From Pelagophyceae sp. CCMP2097 (taxonomy: Eukaryota > Sar > Pelagophyceae): a DNA stretch of 64,000 nucleotides. This document shows, one piece after another, positions 11,410-21,623 of the stretch; within the stretch, counting starts at the first letter, position 1; each line of letters opens with the position of its first letter. Under the pieces are notes generated by a model. The model did not search any database. It saw only the letters and a list, made by a program, of their open reading frames with translations, and had not been told where the DNA came from. Position numbers and translations under genes: made by a program. Where the stretch lies: assembly GCA_026770575.1 (NCBI GenBank), contig MU657167.1:315649-379648 (forward strand), given 5' to 3'.

Positions 11410-13016
11410 GTCGAGTCGTCCATCGAGTCGTCCGAGTCATCGAGTTTATCTCGACGGTGCCGCGCCTGGCGCGGGCCGCTTAGGAAGACTCTTTTGACAG
11501 AATCGTTGTGGGCACCGCGGCGGGACGCCTCCCACGGGAGACTCACGTCTTCGTCGATCTTTTCGCGGAGCTGTTTGAGGTATGGGGCCACTTCGGCGCA
11601 GCCTGTAAATGGCGCGTCCGCTTCCGAGCCTGCCACTCTGCGAGGCACGCACCGACGAGCCTCGGGCTTCGCGTGACGACGGCCGCGAGCGCCGAAAGCG
11701 CCTGTCAATCGTCGCTCGGTGCCAAACAAGACCTCGTAGATCCACCTGGGCGGAGGTCTCACCTCGCGGCCTTGGCGGCTCGTCTCGGTGCATTTGTCGA
11801 GGCGCTGCACGCAGGCGAGCATCTTGGTCTTGTCCACGTCCACGTCGACGGCCTCGACGAGCGTCGCCGACAGCGTCAGCCAGCCTGAGCGACGCGGGTG
11901 TACGTCGGATCTTCGACGAAACGAATCCCGCGGGCCCCTTTTCCCGTGGGCCCCTTTTCCCGCGGGCCCCTTTTTCCGTGGGCCACGCACCGCGGAGCGG
12001 GGCCGCGACCCTGCCGCGCGTGACGACCTTGTCTAGGCCTTTATGCGCCGCCTTGGCCCAGGGATCGCCCGGCGTCGGCTGGTCCGCGACGACCTATGAG
12101 GCTCGGTGCGCTTCGGACCCGAGAGCGCGTGCGACTCACGATGCGTGCCGTCTCGAGGATCCGGACGTGCCGGCCCTGGTCGACGATGCCGACGACGGGC
12201 GAGAACACCTAGTCGCGGATCGCGTGGCGGACGGACGGCGCGCCCCTTTGCCGAGGCAGTTCGTCGATCGGGGGCGGACCTCGCGCGTCTGGCGGATGCG
12301 GGCGCCGAGGAGTCCAACGACCTTGTACGGCCTGCCGCGCGCGCCGTCGTCGCAGAAAAGCTCGATTGTCGTTCGGCCGTCCTCGATTGTCGTTCGGCCG
12401 TCCGCGGCGCCGTCGCGGTGGTACGCGGTGACGCCGTCCTTCGTGCCGAAAAAGTAGCCTTCGTGGTATCCGGCAAAGGCGTCCGACGCAACCACTTCCG
12501 GCCGCGCTGCGGCCGGGACGTCGTCTTCTTCCGGCGTGAGACAAGGTTCGTCCACCGCTCCGCCGTCCGCCGCCCGTCCGCCGCCGCCGTCCGAGTCGCG
12601 CGCCGCCAACGCCTCCTATCGGAGACGGTTGGAGGCTTTGAGGCCTTTCTTCGAAGCGTCGATGGCGACGGTCCGAGGCGACTGACCGTCGGGCCGTCGA
12701 CGGCGGGTTCGGGGGCGTCCTTCGGGTAGAGGTCAATGTTCTTCATCGAGAGCCAGCCTAGAGACGGAAGTCCTATTCGTAAAACGCTCGGCAGCAGGAG
12801 ATGCGGGCACTCGCCGCGCACGGGGTCGGTGATCTCGACGCGGGTGCCGGCGACGCGCACCGCCGTCACCGCGGTGCGGAAGGGCAGCTCCGCGACGACG
12901 GGCGAGGCCAGCGCGCCGGCCGCGCGCACGATGGCGCCGCGCGGCGTCTTCACGAAGCACCGCGTCGCGACGACGTCGCTCGCCGCCGCAGCGGGCTCTC
13001 CGGCACAACCTGCCAT
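11410..13016 (-). CDS. Protein with two SH3-like segments; possibly the N-terminal part of the VWA8-like gene
   Basis: From the Met at 13016, the exon reads CFVKTPRGAIV...DPVR|GWLSMKN, an SH3-like segment. It crosses a GC-AG intron (12758-12814). A later exon carries GYHEGYFFGTKDGVTAYHRD and a duplicated DGRTTIE. Further exons read VVGIVDQGRHVRILETARI, then VVADQPTPGDPWAKAA after a GTGAGT..ATAG intron, then RVAAPLR|GWLTLSATL across a GTGCGT..CTCAG intron (11885-11990). The two GW(L)(S/T) endings suggest repeated SH3-like folds. The same strand continues through YLKQLREKIDEDV and an acidic DDSDDSMDDSTDDEE stretch into the AAA1 region of the next gene without an obvious new start. The two may therefore be one gene. 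Function is not recognised, and exon edges are approximate. Confidence 0.45.
11933..11985. repeat. Tandem repeat, three units of about 17 bp, inside an intron
   Basis: Three units of GGGCCCCTTTTCCCGT type lie within the inferred intron 11885-11990. Similar AAGGGGCC/GGCCCCTT motifs also occur in the introns around 8785-8840, 10795-10830 and 5590-5630. Confidence 0.6.
12361..12402. repeat. In-frame 21-bp tandem duplication
   Basis: CTCGATTGTCGTTCGGCCGTC occurs twice back to back. On the minus strand it encodes a repeated DGRTTIE heptapeptide in the SH3-like protein, so the reading frame is kept. Confidence 0.8.
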
Positions 13017-13283
13017 TCGCCCCTCGCCAGCGGCCGCGGTCGGCTCGAGCGGTACGGGCCTTCGCGCCCGGGGCGAGGACCCGCCCCTGAAGCCGAAGCG
13101 CGCCGTCGGCACGCGTCGCGGGCGTGGAGGCCGCCGTCGAACAAGGGGGCTGGTCGAACCGGCTTTTCGAACGGATTTTTGGCGATCGGAACAAAACGGC
13201 CTCGCCTCGCGCTTCAAGCCGCGCCCTAGCCCCGCCTTCCGACAGTCGCTCAGCGACGATCGAGTCGAATGAGGCGATGCTTT

Positions 13284-13321
13284 AAAATAGAGTCGCTCCC
13301 GTCCAATAGAGTCGCTCCCGT
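13284..13321. repeat. Short tandem duplication, about 19 bp x 2
   Basis: AATAGAGTCGCTCCCGTCC is repeated directly between the stop of the AlkB-TRM9 gene (13353) and the start of the SH3-like gene (13016). It is non-coding in both models. Confidence 0.7.
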
Positions 13322-13352
13322 CCTGACGCGTTAGCTTGGAACCAGGTGACGA

Positions 13353-15721
13353 CTAGAGCTTGGTGACGATCACCGCCCAGTTGCCCTGGTCGTAGTACGT
13401 CTTGCGTATTCGGACGCCGTCCAGCTGCGCGACCTGCGCGGGAACGTCGGAGGCTGCGTTTACGGAAGAGCGACGCACGATGGCCTCGAGCTCGCCCTCG
13501 GCGTAAACGTGGCAGAACCGCTGGAGCACGAGCGCCCGCCTACGCCACGGCGTCCCGGCGCGCGGCGGGTGCGAAGACGCACTTTGCGGTGTCGACGACG
13601 GCGTGCGACGGCGCCTCGAGCGACGCTTCGTCATAATACTCACCTGTTTTATCAGTCGGTCCGGCGTCTTGTTCGGCGCTCTCGCATTAGAGCCGCGACC
13701 TTTACCGTGCGTCCGGAAGTGGAAGGGGACGAGGACGTCGGGCGTCTCGAAGCGGTGGCCGGACCGCGATTCGAACTCTCGCTGCTCCAACGCCCACGCG
13801 TAGAACAGCGCCTCGCCGCCCGGCCGCAGCACGCGCACGCACTCGGAAACCGTCCGCAGCCGCCGCTCCGGCGTCGAGATGTGGTGCAGCACCTGCGGCC
13901 GTCGACCGTCGACGCGCTTCCGCCGCGATAGGGCCTCGTCGCCGGCGGCCGCACCGCGATGCAGAGCGCTGCGTCGAGGGAGTTGGACCGGATCGGCAGC
14001 GTCAGCGCGTCGGCGCCGAAGGCGTCGCACGCCATGTCGCGCGTCTCGCGGTGCGCGATCTCGACGAGCTTTAGCGAAATGTCACAGGCGACGCAAAAAG
14101 AGCCTACGTCCGCCGTCGACGCGGGACGCCGGCCTTGTTCGATGCCCTTACCGGCTTCGAAGCAGGCGCCCGCGTTCTTGCCGTTGCCGCAGCCGATGTC
14201 GCCGACGAGCGCGCCCGGTTCGCTGCAGACCTCGCGCACAAAGTCCTACGCAGCAGCGCTCTGGGGCCGCCTCGTGTCCGAGGCTCCCAGGCCCCGCGCG
14301 GCATCGACGAATCTTACGGCGACGCGCGGCCAGGCCTTGTACCGCGTGCCGTGCCACTGCTCCGCCACGCAGTCGTAGACCTGCGTCCCGCGGTCGCCGG
14401 GCGCGGGGGGGCGCGCAAGCTCCTTCCCAGAGAAGAGGCACTTGCCTTACGGACGTGCTCGACTTCGACGGCCGGCGGCGCCCACTTGGACGCCGACGCG
14501 GCCGCGCCGCCGTCCGTCTGATACGGCGTCGACCGTTGCGAGCGTTTCGCGGCCTCTTGCTCCTCCTCGGAGGCGGCCGGCGGCTGCGGCGCGTCGCGCA
14601 TCTTTGCGGCTTTCTTCAGCACGCGCTTCGCTTCTTTGGCCTGCTCCTTGGCCTGCCGTTTTTGCTCACCCTTTGACACCTTTTGCTCTAAAAGCGCCGC
14701 GTCGGCCGCCGCGAACTGCAGCTTTGTCGCCTCGGAGAGGCGGCGGAACGTCAGCGAGACGCGCCGCGCCGTCACCGGCGGGATCTCGTGCAACCTAATT
14801 GCCATTGATCCCCCGTCCGCGGGAGCAAGGTCTTGACGCACCACTCGTCTGCCGCATCGCTGTCGACGCGCAGCGCGGACCCCACCGCGAGCCTAGTGCA
14901 TTTTTCGCCGCGTCCGCCGAGCCCGGCGGTCGTACCAGATCGCCTTGTCGGCATTGTCCTGGCGCGTGAAGACGACGCGCTGCTCCGAGACGAGCGAGAC
15001 GGAGACGAAGGGCCGCGCGAACTTTGCGTTGTCGACGTGCGCCGGTAACCACTGCCTGTAATACGAGGTCGCTCGACGACGCGGCACCGAGGCCCGCCAG
15101 CCGGCGATTCATACGAGGCCGCTCGACGACGAAGCACTGACGCCCGCCAGCCGGCGAGGATCCGCACCCTTGCTCGAAAAGGTTAATGCAGCACGAGTCG
15201 AACGCTTCGGCCTCGTTGATCCTGCGACGACGCCGATGAGGCGGCTGCTCGTCGGCGTCGCATCGGACGGACGCCGCGCCGAGGTTGAGTACACTCCGCG
15301 GCGGACGAGCGCGCGCACGACGTCGGCGAGCGCCGGCGGCATCGGCTCGGTGAGTGTCTATAGCGCGGCCGTCCACGCGCGCAAACCGCGTCGCAAAAGG
15401 ACGTACGTTCTCCACGCGGTTCAGGTTTGTGTAGGCTCCAAACTGGAGCATGATGCGGCTCTGCTGCCGAAGGGCGTGCGTCGGGTGCACCGGCGTGTAC
15501 GTGCACCCGGCCAGCTCGCCGCGCGCGCCCTGTTCCGCCAGCAGGCCCGCGAGGGCCGCGAGGGCGTCGCACTCGCTCGGGCTCAGCACGTTTGGGAAAA
15601 GCTCGAGCCCAGGGACCGCAAAGGTCCTGCGCCGGCGCCGCCTCTTCGCGAGGATGGACCAGCCGACGAGGAACAGCCCCGTCGCCGCCGCCGCCGCGAG
15701 CGCCACCGGGGAGGGCGACAT
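13353..15721 (-). CDS. AlkB-like 2OG dioxygenase fused to TRM9-type tRNA methyltransferase (ALKBH8-like)
   Basis: The N-terminus MSPSPVALAAAAATGLFLVG is followed by KRRRRRR and looks like a membrane anchor. Next comes an AlkB domain: LFPNVLSPSECDAL, INEAEAFDSCCINLFEQG, the iron-binding HVD of WLPAHVDNAKFARPF, and HEIPPVTARRVSLTFRRL with the distal His and Arg. A Lys-rich linker leads to a TRM9-like methyltransferase: VYDCVAEQWHGTRYKAWPRVA, SAM loop GDIGCGNGK, LHHISTPERR, VLRPGG and the family ending YYDQGNW. Many short introns were placed by motif continuity, among them 15056-15167 (GTGCGG..TACAG), GTGCGTC..TTAG near 14806-14850, GTCCGT..GCAG near 14390-14450 and GTAAGA..GTAG near 14250-14320. 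ALKBH8 makes wobble-uridine modifications (mcm5U/mchm5U) in tRNA. No RRM is visible, and the AlkB part resembles ALKBH5/ALKBH9 more than ALKBH8. Confidence 0.85.
15061..15160. repeat. 50-bp tandem duplication inside an AlkB-TRM9 intron
   Basis: Two adjacent 50-bp units start ATACGAGG(T/C)CGCTCGACG and share CCCGCCAGCCGGCGA near their ends. Both lie inside the intron inferred at 15056-15167, so nearly the whole intron is this duplication. Confidence 0.85.
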
Positions 15722-16005
15722 GGACCTTGCGCCCCACAGTGATTTGCTTTCCGAGTCGCCCAAAATGATATTCGCGATTTCGCCGAAACTTTTGACGACA
15801 CCACGTCCACCGGAACGGCACCGCAGTTGGGGCGCCGAGTCGGCTCGGCCGTGCTCTCCGAGTCGGCGGCGCGGCGGCGCGGTCGTGGTCTTCACAGATC
15901 TAATTTAATGACAACATTATAGGACGGTTGCGCTCTCGAGAGGAGCCGAGCTCCCTCGCCGGCGCGCTTCGTCGGCCGGCGGCGGCGCCGGCGCGGCGCC
16001 GGCGG

Positions 16006-16920
16006 CTACCAGAGGCGCTTCGAGCCGCTGAGGTGGGCTATGGAGCCGCGGACGCCCTCGACGGCGATGGCGACGCGCTCCCTCGCCGTCTGCGCGTACA
16101 GCAGGGCGGGCCGGATCTCCAGCGCCACGCCGAGGCCCGGCAGAGGGTTGATCAGCGCGCCGACCCAGAAGGCGCGATCCGAGGCCCGCTTCGGGAACTT
16201 GCCGAGGTGCCCACGGACGAGTTCGATGTGGTTCGGCACTCGTTCGTGGCCGCCCTCCACCACGAGCCGCTCCCACGTGTCCACCATCGCGGCCAAGACC
16301 TACATCAAACCATCCCGCGGGCCCTCGGCCGGTGGACGCACGGTCGCGTCGTTGGCCGCGGCGGCCTCTTCCTCGGCGTCGTAGTTGGGCGCGAACGTGA
16401 TCTCCCGCGCGAAGAAGCCGCCCTGCTGCTTCGAAGCGGGCTTCTCCTCGTCGACGCTGAATATGCGGCCGCCGCGGACGTCGACGAATAGGGAACCGTC
16501 TTTATCCGTGACGCTGAGGACCACGGCCTCGACGCCGACCGCCGACGCCTTACCCGAGAGGCGGTCGATTCCGACCATGCCAAAGGCACCGCAGGCCTCT
16601 CCCTCGCTGTACTGCTCCTCGCCGGCCTCCTCGACTGCGCGGCAGGCGCACAGAGCCAGCATCTCGCGCAGCGCGTCGTCGGCCGACGAAAACGTCAGGC
16701 GCTGGCCCGGCAGCATCGAGTCTAGGACGACGATGGGCAGCGCGGTCTGCCGCGACCGCAGCTCGTCGACGCGCTCCTGGAGCTCGGGGAAGAAGCCGTC
16801 GCCGCCGGCGCCGCCGCTGCCGGCCGCAGCGAGCGGCGCGCGCCTCGAGCGGTTGGCGCCGCGCCGGGGACCCGTCAAGGCGTGCGCCGCCGCGAGGAAC
16901 AGCGCTGAAGACCACCGCAT
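16006..16920 (-). CDS. LON substrate-binding-domain protein
   Basis: The predicted protein starts MRWSSALFLAAAHALTG, a signal-like hydrophobic start. The mature part has a Lon N-terminal-type core: LPIVVLDSMLPGQRLTFSSA, an acidic middle with AFGMVGIDR, and a helical C-terminus with VGALINPLPGLGVALEIRPA. No ATPase or protease domain follows, so it is a stand-alone LON domain as in plant and cyanobacterial LON-like proteins, possibly targeted to the plastid or secretory pathway. An in-frame TAG at 16300 is explained by a 42-base intron (16300-16341, GTGCGTCCAC..GATGTAG) that keeps the frame and joins AAANDAT to VLAAMVDTWERL. About 290 residues after splicing. Confidence 0.75.
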
Positions 16921-17055
16921 AGCCGGCTCGCGTCGATTTTCGGGACTCAGTCGGACAATCTTGACGACTTCGCCGAAAAGTCACCTGTTCAGGAATGTTC
17001 GAATTCAGCGACACTCCGACATCACTCTGCAGAGAGGCGACGGCGCGCGGCGGTC

Positions 17056-17253
17056 ATGAAGTGGCCGTGGCAGCAGCGGCGGGACGAGCCGTTTGAGGAC
17101 TGCTTGGAGTGCCGCGTTATTGGCACTGTCACATGTTACGGCGTCTCCGCATACACCCTCGTCCAACGCCACGCGCAGCCGGCGCACAAGACGTTCCTCG
17201 CGGGGTTCTCCGCCGTCTGGTTCGTCATCGGCACGGCACGTCTGCTCTTGTAA
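17056..17253 (+). CDS. Small two-helix membrane protein, DMAC1/TMEM261 (DUF4536)-like
   Basis: This 65-residue protein reads FEDCLECRVIGTVTCYGVSA, then a basic loop, then KTFLAGFSAVWFVIGTARLL. The Cys-x-x-Cys at the start of the first helix followed by two short membrane helices is the pattern of the DUF4536 family. Human DMAC1 acts in assembly of the distal membrane arm of complex I. The protein is too short to be sure. It is divergent from the LON-domain gene, with about 135 bp between the two starts. No intron is needed. Confidence 0.55.
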   Translation: MKWPWQQRRDEPFEDCLECRVIGTVTCYGVSAYTLVQRHAQPAHKTFLAGFSAVWFVIGTARLLL

Positions 17254-17750
17254 TTTTATGGCGCGCAATCGACGCGCGGCGTCGGCATCGTCCCGGGCGG
17301 GGCACGCGGCCAGGTTTTTGCAGCGCCGCCACCGCGCCGCCACCGCCGGCTCCGCGGTGCGCCTCGGGTTCCTCATACCGCACGTCGGCGCGCTCGCGCG
17401 AGGCGATCGACGCGCATCGGACCGAGGCGACCATCCACACGTGCGACACCGGCGACCTCCGAGCCACAGGCCTCCTCCGGCCTCCCTGTCGACAAGCCCT
17501 GTCGCACCTCGAGGAGGCGATCGCGCGGGCCGGAGCGAAACGAGGACGGCAGCGAGGCGATAAAGCGGCCGCGAGGCGCAAAAGCGGCCGCGAGGCGCGT
17601 AATCAAAGTTGTGAAATCATCGGGCTCGGCGGTCGTAGCGGGGGCGATGAGTTCCAAAACGTGTTGCTTATCGTGAAGGCACAGTGTCCGGTCGAGTCTC
17701 CCCGAGCGCCGCATAGCGGCGTCGACGCCGGCGTCTGCGCCTCGGAGCGT
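17254..17750. other. Intergenic stretch, no gene seen
   Basis: This lies between the DMAC1-like gene and the ankyrin gene 3' end. It contains a short repeated GCGGCCGCGAGGCGC (about 17567-17598). Open frames show only low-complexity Arg/Ala-rich peptides. Confidence 0.5.
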
Positions 17751-19722
17751 TCAGCGCGGCCCCTGCGGCGCGGCGCGCGCTTGCGTGGCGCGCCCGCCGC
17801 GCGCGCGCGCGCCCGGCTTTTTCCGCGGCGCGGCGCGCGCTCCTGCCGTGGCGCCGGCGTCTCTCAGGCTCTGCGCGCACGCTTCGCGTAGGTCGCGCCC
17901 CGCGCAGGCGTCGGTGGGCGTGTGCACGAGGCAGACGTCGAGGGGCGTGTGGCCGCGCTCGTCGCGCGCGTCCAACGCGCAGCCCGCGCGGAGCAGCATC
18001 TCGGCGAGCGCCGCGTCGCCGGCGCGCGCCGCCAGATGCAGCGCAGTCTGCCCGTAACCTACGGTGGGGGTATGGCTGAGTCACTCGTATGACGGCCAGG
18101 CCCCTGGCGTGGCCTCGTGCTACAGAGCCGCCCTTGCAATGGGGATGTGGCTTTCCCGGCTTTGCCGACGCGGGCCTCTTTGCGGTTCGCGGCGTCGATG
18201 CCGGCGCAGCGCCGCCGCGCGCCGGCGTCGCCGGGGCGCCCGCCAACGTTCCCACCGGGACGCCCGCCAACGTTCCCGCTGGGGTGCCCACCGACGTTCC
18301 CGCTGGGGTGCCCTCTAACGTGCCCAGCAACGTGCCCAGCAATGTGCCCAGCAACGTTCCCGCCGCCGCCGCCGCCGCGGTCCTCAGATAGGTGTCCTCG
18401 GATAGGTGTCCTCGGATAGGTGTCCTCGGATAGGTGTCTCAGCAGTGCTTCCAGGACGTGGGGCCTTCGGCCGACGATTGCGGCGTGGAGCGCGGAGAAT
18501 CCCTCCTTGTCTGCCCTCTTGGCGAGGATTGTTGAAAAAGGCTCGCCCGGCGCTAAAGCGCGCTCGTATCGCGCCACTCGTTCGACGCATGGGGCATGGC
18601 CGTGCACCGCCGCCGCGTTTAAAGCAGACTCGTGCCTGTGGTTCGCCAGCGCCAGCGTCGCCGCGCCGCAATTGAGCAGCAGCAGCTCGACGCAGCGCGC
18701 CGACCCGGCCTCGCACGCGCGGACGAGCGGCGTCGCGCCCGAGCCGTCGCGCGCCTCCACGTCCCCGCCGCGGCGCAGCAGAAAGTCGACGCGTTCAGCG
18801 TCGTCCAGCGTCGCCGCCACGTGCAGCGCCGTCTGCTTGCGCGCGTCTGCGGCCTCGAGGGCCGCGGCCACGTCGCCGCCGGCGAATGCGCCCGCGAGCG
18901 CTTCGACGGGCGTCTCGTTAAAGTCGTAGAAGCGCACGCGCCTCAGGTGCGCCACGCCGGCGACGTGGTCGAAGACGCACGCGCGGCACGCCGCCGCCAT
19001 TGCCTAGCGAGCGACGTCGGGGATGCCACGGTATTTTGAAAGAAACGCACCGTCGTCTCGAGGACCAGAGGCCGGAGCGCAAGAGGCGCGGCCGGGGCGT
19101 CGACGTCCGCCGGCGGCCCCGCTCCCAGGGCGGCGGCCGGCATGCCGGCAGGCGGCGGCGCCTCGGCGGGCGCGAGGTCGCAGCCGCCGAGGAAGAGCTT
19201 CTGGAGGTTCGGCAGCCTCAAAACGCCGTGGACGAGCGCCTCCTGGATCGTCGAGTTGGTCAGGCCGAGGATGCAGAGGTTGCGCAGGGTCGGCGCTGAA
19301 AGCTTGGGCGCCGCGTCGCCGAAGTGCGCCACGCGGAGGCGCAACTCGGCGAGGTTGAGCAGGCCTGGCTCCAGACAGGCCCCGAGGCGGAACGACTTGG
19401 AGACGACGAGCGCGACGAGCTTCGGCGCCAGCGTCTCGAGCTGCGCGACGTCGGCCTCCGTCGCGTTGGTGCGGTGCAGGCGCAAACGCTCCAGCGACGG
19501 GGCGGACCTTAGAGCCGCTGAGAGGTACAAAGCCCAGTCGGCGCGGCGGCCGTCGAGCGTGAGGTCCAAGCGCGCGAGGCGCAGCTCGGAACGCCACCGC
19601 TTGCAGACGGTGCCGAAGTCGGCGACGTCACGCGGCCTTTGGACAGCGAGGACTGCCACCGACCGCACCAGCTCCGGTACGAGCTCGGCCCACGCCGCCA
19701 AAGGCGCCACGCTCTGCGCCAT
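17751..19722 (-). CDS. F-box / leucine-rich repeat / ankyrin-repeat protein
   Basis: From Met 19722, an F-box-like helix set (LVPELVRSVAVLAVQRPRDV, then CKRWRSELR) is followed by leucine-rich segments such as LRNLCILGLTNSTIQEAL and LPNLQKLFLGGCDL. A GTGCGT..CTAG intron at 19004-19050 joins VLETT to AMAAACRACVF. Ankyrin repeats follow: KQTALHVAATLDDAERVDFL, GATPLVRACEAGSARCVELL, HESALNAAAVHGHAPCVERV and GFSALHAAIVGRRPHVLEAL. After a second intron ending CACCGTAG (18060) come GQTALHLAA, MLLRAGCALDARDERGHTPL and a basic tail. It is probably a substrate adaptor of an SCF ubiquitin ligase. Two separate genes, with the ankyrin one starting at 19000, remain possible because an ATG sits at the join. 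Confidence 0.65.
18235..18437. repeat. Minisatellites inside the ankyrin gene (24/12-bp and 14-bp periods)
   Basis: Between 18235 and 18360, 24-bp units such as CGCCCGCCAACGTTCCCGCT give way to 12-bp TGCCCAGCAACG units. Between 18384 and 18437 a 14-bp unit ATAGGTGTCCTCGG occurs four times. The tract interrupts the ankyrin series and reads as HLSEDTYPRTPIRG and Gly/His-rich sequence, so it is probably intronic. No GT donor was found ahead of the 14-bp units. Confidence 0.75.
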
Positions 19723-20043
19723 GGGCGCGGGCTGCCCGGCGGCCTGCGGTGCCGAGCGTCGCAGGGAGGTGCCGAGCGTCGCAGGGAGAGCGCTCGAGCG
19801 TTTGCAAGTCAGAAGCTCGCCGCGTTGTCGCCGAAACGCACTCGCGCGGGACTTGCACCACGCGGCGCATCCACCGGTCCCAACTTGGTGCCGAGTCCCT
19901 CGCACGTCAAGGCGGCGCTTTCGAGAGTCCGGTCGACTGGGCAGCCTCGTCAAGAAAGGCGCCTCGCGGCTTTTTCTATGTGTAAAGGCGCTCGGGGGGA
20001 AAGCGGTGCGGCCGGCGGCCGAGGAGCCGCGGTGCGGCTCGGC

Positions 20044-21095
20044 CTATTCCTTCTTCTTGGCGCCCTTGGACTTGCGCGCGACGGAGTCGCCCTCGATGGC
20101 GGCCTGCGCGCGACCGCGTGACGGCGAGGCACTCGGCTAGAAAAGGCGCGGGTGCGCACGGGCGGCGTGACTTCGGGTTCGGCGTCGCCGGCGCCGAGCA
20201 TGTCGGCGAGCGGATTGGCGGCGGCCTTGAACCTAGGCGTTTCGGCGCGTTTCGGATCGGCTCACGCGGCGGCGCGTCTTCCTCGGCTCACGGGCGCGCG
20301 AGCTTGCCGACAGCGTCGCGGCCGAAGACATAGAGTTGGACGAGGGGCTCGTCGGAGATGTTGACCGGCGTCATGACGGACTGCAGCAGGAGCGGCATCG
20401 GCGACCCCCACTTGTAATGGATGCCGCACACCTGCGCAGAGCGTTTCGCGGGCCGGCGCGCCGCGGGGATAAGCGCCGCGGGGGCCGCGGCACAGGGACG
20501 CGGCGCCATGCGATGGCGGCCTAGTTTGCAAGCATCACACGTCGTCCGCAGAGACAAGCGTTGATCGTTCAAAAGATGGGCCGTCGGCACGCACCTGGAA
20601 CGCCGTCTGTCGGATCTTCGAGATGGCCTACGCAACAGAGCGTATATTTTCGTCGACTGCGCGCCTGTGATGCGCGGCGGAACAGGGATGTCATCAAAAG
20701 AAAAGAGGTGGCGCGAAAAAATACAAGCGGGCGGCGACGCACCTGCTCCTTGTCGTAGGCCGCGACGGTCAGGACGCGCCTGCGCGGCGGAGGCGCGTCG
20801 CGGCGCCGGCGGCTCGCTTGCGCGGGGTCCCCCGGCGCAGGGCGGGTGCTCACGTCTTGGACTCGCCACCGGGCTGTTTGTCGACGACAGTGATTTCCTT
20901 CGTGTCGTTGGCCTTGCCGGCCTGGAGGTAGCACCAGAACATGGCGCCGAGCATGGCCGCCGTCGCGACGCCGTAGGCGACACGCAGATAGACGACGTAC
21001 GCCGTCAGGTCGAGCTTGAGGCAGCGGATGCCGATCATAAACGCCGGCATGACCATCATCTTCAGGTTCATCTCGGGCTGCGCAGCGGCGGCCAT
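20044..21095 (-). CDS. SND3/PHO88 family ER membrane protein
   Basis: The start at 21095 gives MAAAAQPEMNLKMMVMPAFM, a Pho88-like beginning. A helix follows (VVYLRVAYGVATAAMLGAMF). Later exons read VLTVAAYDKEQV (about 20745-20785), HYKWGSPMPLLLQSVMTPVN, PLVQLYVFGRDAVGKLARP and, across a GTGAGC..CCTAG intron, FKAAANPLADMLG. The last exon (AAIEGDSVARKSKGAKKKE) stops at 20044. The order matches yeast Pho88/Snd3, a component of the SND route for inserting proteins into the ER membrane. There are at least four introns, and exons are short. The divergent neighbour MIC10 starts 184 bp away, so the two may share a promoter region. Confidence 0.8.
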
Positions 21096-21279
21096 GGTGA
21101 TGCAGAGGCCTGCGTCGGCGGGCCTGAAGCGAGCTGAACGTACGAACGACGCGGTGGCTTTCGGCGAGACGAGCCGTTCCGAACGGACCGCGGTCTCTGC
21201 AAAAAAGATGGCGCAGGCGCGTGTACGCGGGCGGGGGCGGGCATACGTCGGACGGCATACGTAGGACTCCAAGGCGCGC

Positions 21280-21623
21280 GTGCCGTCGGAGCTCGTGCTC
21301 TCTGACAAGTGGGATTCGCTGATTGAGCGCATGGTCATCTCGGCGGGCCTGGGCCTCGGCTTCGGCCTCGCCGCGTCACTCGTCCTCGCGCGCGGCTCCT
21401 CGTTCGCCGCGGCGCCCCGGCGGCGCGCCCCGCGCGCCGACGCCGCCGCTCCGCACGACCATGGCGACGTAGGCTCCGCATGGCAATGGCCACGTTTGGG
21501 ATGGGCATCGGCGTCGGAAGCGCTTACGAACGCGCGCCCGCCGCGTCCGCGCCGGCGGCACCGCCGCGAAAGACGATAGACCGCCGCGAATTAGGATCAT
21601 CCGCCGACTTCAAGCAGCGCTAG
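21280..21623 (+). CDS. MIC10: MIC10 homologue, MICOS cristae-junction subunit
   Basis: The first exon encodes SDKWDSLIERMVISAGLGLG and FGLAASLVLARGSS. An intron at 21402-21472 (GTTCGC..CGTAG) joins in frame to LRMAMATFGMGIGVGSAYER, and the protein stops at 21623. The two membrane helices, each with a Gly-x-Gly-x-Gly-like motif, and the opening KWD are hallmarks of Mic10. The protein bends the inner mitochondrial membrane at cristae junctions by oligomerising through those glycines. Reading straight through without splicing gives an unrelated Arg-rich tail. Confidence 0.8.

Noticed and set aside
18235..18437. CRISPR array
   Set aside because: Units are 12-24 and 14 bp with no spacers of constant size, and the host is eukaryotic. 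These are minisatellites.
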